Assembly (NCBI GenBank): GCA_964415525.1
Contig: CAYQAS010000002.1
Coordinates: forward strand, 1-64,000
Source of the DNA: CAZPUI01 sp964415525
GTDB lineage: Bacteria; Acidobacteriota; Holophagae; Holophagales; Holophagaceae
Length of the DNA stretch: 64,000 bases
Reading direction: 5' to 3'
The notes under the pieces are model-generated. The model was not told the DNA's origin and did no database searches. It was given only the letters and a program-made list of their open reading frames with translations. The stretch's first letter is position 1. Every line of letters starts with the position of its first letter. Positions 59,963-64,000 of this stretch are shown here, in pieces. The position numbers and the translations under genes are program-made.

Positions 59963-61179
59963 CACGCGTACCGGCATTCGGACTCGGCTGCCGCCGATCC
60001 CTCGAACAGGCGCGTGCGCACCCACGTCCGCAGGGCGGGTGCGATGGGCCTGCCGATGGCTGCCAGTGCCTCCGCAGCCTCACCAAGCCCCTGCTGAAGC
60101 CAGCCCAGTTCGGCGGGCAGGCGATATCCCAGCAGGTGGATTCCGGCTTCTTGTGCGTGGTGGAGCCCGAGCCAGAAACGGATGCCGGGGAGCAGGCTCA
60201 GATTCTTTTCGACCACCGGCATGAGGTCCTGGGGCATGGGCGCGCGGGTCTCCAGGCCGTGGTAGTAGCACGGGGCTCCCTCCATCCCAATTCGACCGAG
60301 GCACGCGAGATGCTCCGGCGAAAATCGCACCTGATCCGGCAGGTGTTCCAGGCTGGATTCCGACGCCAGGAATGGCCCCGAAATCGCGTAGCGGTCGATG
60401 TGGAACTCCACGGGATCCCCTCGCTCGAGGACCATGGCCACTTCGCCCGAGAGATCCGCGTGTCGGCGCGGGCGAGCAGCGAAGCTCAGAGTTGCGGGTA
60501 GTGCCAGATCCGCCTCCGCTCCCGCCTGAAAAAGGGCGGCAGGGAGTGTCTGGGGATAGACCACGAGGCGGTCGTGGCCGAACACAAGGCGCAGCTCGCT
60601 GATGCCCGAACCCGCCAGGACATCCCGCAGGATGTGGCCCATGGCCATGAGTTCGCGGTCCAGGCTGCTGCGCCGGATCTGGTCCAGGCGGCCGAAGGGA
60701 ACTTCCTCATACTGCGCCAGGAAGGCGCGGTAGGGGCACGCCTCGGCCGCCACGAGGCCATCCAGCTCGGCCTGGACCTTGGCATTAGCTGCCTCCTGCT
60801 TTGCGCGCAGCTCCGACACGTCCAGGCCGACGAACCGAACGCCGCGCGCCCGGATTACATCCTCGACCTCCCGACACAGCAGCTCGATGCTGCCGTCCCG
60901 CGGCAGGAAGAGCTCCCCACGCCGCTTCAGGCCGCGATCCCGGAGGTCCGCCTGCACCAGGGTTTCGAAATCCCGAGGCTTCACACCCACGGGAAGCTCC
61001 ACCTCCCACGCCGCCCGCGTGACGAACCAGAAGTTGCGATCGGCAACCTTGTATTCCCGCGCACGCTCACCGAGCCGCCCCTCGGTCTTGACGCTGCCCA
61101 CCTTCACCCAGGGACTGTTCTCCCCTTCCGTGCGGCCGACGTAGATGACCACGGATGCGGCGTTGCTGCTGTTCTTCAT
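59962..61179 (-). CDS. GIY-YIG/T5orf172-domain protein
   Basis: A 405-residue protein. The N-terminal 110 residues resemble the T5orf172/MUG113 branch of the GIY-YIG superfamily: VVIYVGRTEGENSPWVKVGS, GRLGERAREYKVADR, and an E in FETLVQADLRDRG. Residues about 125-150 look coiled-coil, and the rest (about 255 residues) is unrecognised. GIY-YIG domains are usually nucleases; whether all active residues remain is unclear. AGGAG precedes the ATG at 61179. It is divergent from the repressor, sharing the operator region. Confidence 0.65.
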   Translation of the reverse strand: MKNSSNAASVVIYVGRTEGENSPWVKVGSVKTEGRLGERAREYKVADRNFWFVTRAAWEVELPVGVKPRDFETLVQADLRDRGLKRRGELFLPRDGSIELLCREVEDVIRARGVRFVGLDVSELRAKQEAANAKVQAELDGLVAAEACPYRAFLAQYEEVPFGRLDQIRRSSLDRELMAMGHILRDVLAGSGISELRLVFGHDRLVVYPQTLPAALFQAGAEADLALPATLSFAARPRRHADLSGEVAMVLERGDPVEFHIDRYAISGPFLASESSLEHLPDQVRFSPEHLACLGRIGMEGAPCYYHGLETRAPMPQDLMPVVEKNLSLLPGIRFWLGLHHAQEAGIHLLGYRLPAELGWLQQGLGEAAEALAAIGRPIAPALRTWVRTRLFEGSAAAESECRYA

Positions 61180-61223
61180 GACTTTCTCCTCTTTGATTAC
61201 GGATGGCATCGACCATCGCGATA

Positions 61224-61299
61224 GTCACCAATGGTAACCTGCACCCAAAGATAGGCAACTCTTGGTAACCGTGCAAGTTTTTTTGTTACCATTGGCAAC
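61224..61299. promoter_or_regulatory. Three operator-like sites between divergent genes
   Basis: Site 1 GTCACCAATGGTAAC (61224-61238), site 2 GCAACTCTTGGTAAC (61255-61269), site 3 GTTACCATTGGCAAC (61285-61299). Consensus GTTRCCA-N-TGGYAAC is palindromic, and site centres are about 30-31 bases apart (three helical turns). Site 3 ends directly before the repressor ATG, so binding there should shut its own gene. Layout resembles a lambdoid operator triplet. Confidence 0.78.
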
Positions 61300-62073
61300 A
61301 TGATGGCAATCGAAACACCAGCCGCCCGATTTAAGGCCTTCCGGACCCAACTTGGATTGACCGGGCATGCCCTTGCCTTCCGGCTTGGGGTTACCAAAAC
61401 AGCGGTTTCCTATTGGGAATCGGGGCGCGTCGCCCTCTCTCCCACCGCCTGTCTTCTTGCCGAGGCTCTGTTTCGCATCTCCGCCTCCTGGCTCCAAACA
61501 GGCCAGGAGCCGATGTGGCTCCACCATCCCGCCACCGGCCTTCCCGACACTCCAGACATCCTGCTCATCCGTCAGGTCAACGAAACAGCATTCCTTTCTG
61601 ACGGGACTCTTCTACCACCTCGAGAATTGGCGCCATGCTTGGGCTTACCTCGCGACTATTTCAGCGACCTCCTCCATCATTGGGGCATTGGATCCGAGTA
61701 CTCGTTTTTCCGCGGATATCGTCGCGATGAGTTCACTTCGATCTTTCAAACGTCTGACTATGGCTCTGCGTTTGTCTGGTTCCGTCCAACCCGAAGCGAA
61801 GGACTTGAGCCCGTACTCAGAGCCGAGGACTGGGTGCTTCTTTACACGGGTTCCAGTTGCCGCAGGGATATTCGGGACCACTGCATTTATTTGGTTCGCC
61901 TGCAAAACGAAGACCGCCCTGTTCTTCGGCGTCTTGCGACCGATCCTATGTCGGGGGACATTCTCCTCGGCATAGATCTGCCTGGCCGGGTTCCTCTTCG
62001 AATGAACATTCCCCCGGAAACACGCCTGTCCGTAATCCTCGGACTTGTCTGTTGGGTAGGAGGAACCCGATGA
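61300..62073 (+). CDS. XRE-family repressor with S24/LexA-like C-terminal domain
   Basis: A 257-residue protein. Residues about 8-60 form an XRE helix-turn-helix (FKAFRTQLGLTGHALAFRLGV, then KTAVSYWESGR). The C-terminal half has the layout of a CI/LexA peptidase-fold domain (EPVLRAEDWVLLYTG, CIYLVRLQNEDRPVLRRL, GDILLGIDLPGRVP). The catalytic Ser/Lys pair cannot be identified with certainty. It is the likely repressor for the divergent operators. Coupled to the next gene by ATGA. Confidence 0.75.
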   Translation: MMAIETPAARFKAFRTQLGLTGHALAFRLGVTKTAVSYWESGRVALSPTACLLAEALFRISASWLQTGQEPMWLHHPATGLPDTPDILLIRQVNETAFLSDGTLLPPRELAPCLGLPRDYFSDLLHHWGIGSEYSFFRGYRRDEFTSIFQTSDYGSAFVWFRPTRSEGLEPVLRAEDWVLLYTGSSCRRDIRDHCIYLVRLQNEDRPVLRRLATDPMSGDILLGIDLPGRVPLRMNIPPETRLSVILGLVCWVGGTR

Positions 62074-62384
62074 CCGGAGCCCAGGAAACCCAGGAACCGG
62101 ATTTCTTGAAGAAGGATCCAACCGTGGCACAAGACGATGCTCCCCTTCACCTCATTTCTCTCTCAGCAGGCGTCCCGGTTACGCCTCGCTGCGACGACGT
62201 GCCCGCCATCATCCGGATGGCGCGGGGAGGCAGGCCTCGCGAGGCAGACTTGGGATCCCCGCGAATGGATTTGGATTCGGAGGAAGAACGTAGCAGGAGT
62301 TCGATGCGGGCCTGGATCCGGGCGAAGCACCAGCGCAGGGCTCGATGGGCGCGCTGGGGCTGGATCGGTCGCCTATTCCAGTAG
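62070..62384 (+). CDS. Hypothetical protein coupled to the repressor
   Basis: 104 residues from an ATG overlapping the repressor stop, with GGAGG at good distance. Acidic N-terminal half and strongly basic Arg/Trp-rich C-terminus (WIRAKHQRRARWARWGW). No family recognised; the tail suggests nucleic-acid or membrane binding. Confidence 0.55.
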   Translation: MTGAQETQEPDFLKKDPTVAQDDAPLHLISLSAGVPVTPRCDDVPAIIRMARGGRPREADLGSPRMDLDSEEERSRSSMRAWIRAKHQRRARWARWGWIGRLFQ

Positions 62385-62389
62385 GCAGG

Positions 62390-63508
62390 TCAGTGAGGCC
62401 GCGGAGGACGTTTCCGATATGGCTCCGGCACCGGCGATGAGGGGCGCTTCTCCGGCCCCGGTCTGAGCTTCGTGCCATCACCGACCTCCCCTCCCAGCGC
62501 CACATGCTCAACATGGCGACGCAAGGCAGCACGGTCGAAGCGTGGCGCATCCGCCAGCGCCACCAGCGTGTCTCGAAGTTGCCGGTACGCCTCCTTATCT
62601 AGTCCCAGATCCTCTGCCTCCTCCCAGAGCGCCTCGCGAAGTTCGACGCGCAGCGCGAACTGCTTTGGACAGATCAGCCCACCGGCCTCCACGGCCACGA
62701 TGCGCTGGGCGGCGGGACGAATCTCCGTCTGGGCAGTATCAGCCCCGAGCCCCGTATCCTCCCAATCGGCCCGGCAACCGACGAGGCCCGGGGCTTGGCG
62801 CCTCGGGCCCTGCCAGCCCAGGTGGCCATAGGGGGTTCGCTTGCCCGGCGGTAGGGGAGGCGGCTTGGGGAGCGCCTCAGCCGCGATCCAAAGGGCCTTG
62901 GCAGCCCGGTATTCCGCTTCACTGGTGGACTGCTCTGCTGCCACCTCCCATAGCCGCAGGCGTGAATCCACGCGTGCCTGGAAGTCGGACGGCCGCAGCA
63001 GGCTCCTGGCCTCGGCGGCAACCACGCGCCTAGCCGCGGCGTCGGCGCGCATCCCCTGATCTGGGACTGCCATCTCAAGGGCATCCAGGTCGACCTTGAA
63101 GCCCACGAGATCTCCCGCAGGCCTGGCTCCGAATAGCCTGGGGAGGCGCGCCGCGGTGGCAGGCCTGGACTCCAGGTCGATGTCCCCGTCGTAGTCCCTA
63201 GAGATATGAGTCGACCCAGAGGTCCCCAGGCTTCGCAGCACAGCGCGGGCTGCCTCCAGGTGGGCTCCGACGGACTGCGCCCTGGCCTGTCGGTAGGCTT
63301 GGGCTCCCATTCCCGCCTGCTCAGCCTGGTTCCAGAGTGCGATGCGCTGGTCGACCTTCCGCCCAAAATCCCCGGCATACATCAGCTCGCCGGCTTCCGC
63401 GGCGACCACCGAGGCAGCCACACGGCCCACCGGACCGGCCAGCGCCGCGGCGGGCAGCCGAGCATCTGCGAGATCGACGCGCGCACCTGTCAGCTCACGA
63501 GCATCCCC
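62390..63508 (-). CDS. Three-repeat protein, downstream frame of a frame-broken gene
   Basis: Unrecognised protein with three diverged repeats of about 75-85 residues. Each starts like LVGFKVDL or LTGARVDL, passes through RVVAAEA or RIVAVEA, and ends with LW...A...AYR. Repeat 1 begins at about 63490 and alignment of the repeats is exact in length. No ATG/GTG with a ribosome-binding site opens this frame (GTG 63430 and ATG 63382 lie inside repeat 1). The upstream frame ends at 63490. One extra G in the GGGG at 63505-63508, or a -1 slip there, would join them. The part of this frame right of 63508 looks non-coding. Confidence 0.6.
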   Translation of the reverse strand, partial: GDARELTGARVDLADARLPAAALAGPVGRVAASVVAAEAGELMYAGDFGRKVDQRIALWNQAEQAGMGAQAYRQARAQSVGAHLEAARAVLRSLGTSGSTHISRDYDGDIDLESRPATAARLPRLFGARPAGDLVGFKVDLDALEMAVPDQGMRADAAARRVVAAEARSLLRPSDFQARVDSRLRLWEVAAEQSTSEAEYRAAKALWIAAEALPKPPPLPPGKRTPYGHLGWQGPRRQAPGLVGCRADWEDTGLGADTAQTEIRPAAQRIVAVEAGGLICPKQFALRVELREALWEEAEDLGLDKEAYRQLRDTLVALADAPRFDRAALRRHVEHVALGGEVGDGTKLRPGPEKRPSSPVPEPYRKRPPRPH

Positions 63509-64000
63509 ACGTAGGCCGAGCCCTCCGCGAGAGCCGCGCCCACTACCTGGCGGGCCAAACGAGTGGGCATCCGGAAGGCCCCGACGGCGGAGACCTCCAC
63601 CACACGCGACGGGTAGTCCTCCCAGGGGTGCCTCAGCAGGAGGCGATCCCGCGGGCCAGGGATCTGGCCCTTCGGCATGGAAACCGAGATTCCGATCACG
63701 CCCATGTCCGGATCGGAGCTCGGGACTGCAACGAAGAAGGTGTTCTCCAGGTCCATTGAGCGGCAACTCCAGGTCGACATCTCCTGAGCAATCCACTGCC
63801 CGATCTGAGGCTCCAGTGCCCAGAATCCCGGCGGGAGATCGTTCTTCCGGAGCTGGTCCCTCTCGAGATCCAACCGCTCCGGATTCAGAAGCTGGTAGCC
63901 GATCGGCTTCGAGGGCCGCGAAAGCTTCACTTTCAGAGGGCGTTCCGCTCCAGGATCCGGCGGTGGCGGCCCTTGCGCCCGCGTCCACTTCGAGCGCCAC
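63490..64000 (-). CDS. Upstream frame of the repeat protein, cut by window edge
   Basis: An open frame runs from the right window edge to TGA at 63490 (170 codons seen). It reads as ordinary protein (IGYQLLNPERLDLERDQLRK, PPGFWALEPQIGQWIAQE, GVIGISVSMPKGQIPGPRDR), ending SAYVGMLVS. A GTG at 63930 lies in frame but the frame is open beyond it (KWTRAQGPPPP), so the true start is probably outside. It probably forms one protein with the frame that continues at 63508. No family recognised; phage or element cargo is possible. Confidence 0.6.
   Translation of the reverse strand, partial: WRSKWTRAQGPPPPDPGAERPLKVKLSRPSKPIGYQLLNPERLDLERDQLRKNDLPPGFWALEPQIGQWIAQEMSTWSCRSMDLENTFFVAVPSSDPDMGVIGISVSMPKGQIPGPRDRLLLRHPWEDYPSRVVEVSAVGAFRMPTRLARQVVGAALAEGSAYVGMLVS

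Noticed and set aside
63509..64000. Extension of the repeat-protein frame to the right window edge
   Set aside because: The translation there is Gly/Pro/Arg low-complexity, while the neighbouring frame reads as normal protein; the real coding frame is the latter.

Overview
The window reads as a chromosomal segment of a high-GC, Gram-negative bacterium. It has LPS heptose synthesis, a Pal lipoprotein, outer-membrane barrels, MglA/MglB polarity genes and biotin-dependent Na+ decarboxylase genes. The mixture resembles Acidobacteriota of the class Holophagae (Geothrix/Holophaga type). That placement is inference from gene content and base composition, not a database result.

Layout. 1-2.5 kb: the str operon on the minus strand (rpsL, rpsG, fusA, the last cut by the window edge). 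2.6-7.4 kb: a heptose-phosphate adenylyltransferase, a TPR protein, an FHA-domain protein and a translationally coupled secreted protein. 7.4-13 kb: nucleoside salvage (CNT permease, udk, tdk, a 5'-nucleotidase split into two genes, upp; deoC lies at 30 kb). 13-19 kb: two outer-membrane or surface proteins, folE, vanZ and purM. 19-23 kb: creBCD with a recognisable Cre tag and two copies of a structured repeat; a third copy of that repeat sits inside a coding sequence at 27.8 kb. 23-28.7 kb: an acyltransferase, pcp and a LytS/LytTR regulatory operon that includes a degenerate kinase paralogue. 28.7-32.4 kb: tRNA-Asn with a duplicated 3' end, an mglA pseudogene beside an intact mglB, deoC, tRNA-Ser and pal.

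32.6-59 kb is the most interesting part. Three copies of one structured RNA (GGG, a stem opening with TGC and closing with GCA, GG, then a second stem capped by the invariant TCGGGCCG) precede genes of one theme. Copy 1 leads an operon for glucosylglycerate, an osmolyte: two degenerate HAD proteins, gpgS, gpgP, a tiny membrane protein and a GH13 glucosylglycerate-type phosphorylase. Copy 2 leads an operon with a catalytically degenerate GpgP, a tiny membrane protein, a Na+/solute symporter, a cation/proton antiporter and a Na+/Ca2+ exchanger. Copy 3 leads a third degenerate HAD protein, just after a Na+-pumping decarboxylase operon. Copies 1 and 2 each lie downstream of a closely related MarR gene. 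The gene context fits a Na+-sensing riboswitch (DUF1646/Na+-I type). The class assignment rests on memory of that family plus context and needs a covariance-model search. The recurrent pairing of this RNA with HAD-fold pseudo-phosphatases is the best candidate for an undescribed system here.

59.5-64 kb looks like the edge of an accessory element: an excisionase-like protein, a GIY-YIG/T5orf172-domain protein divergent from an XRE/S24-like repressor with three operator-like sites, and a repeat-containing protein whose reading frame breaks at a GGGG run.
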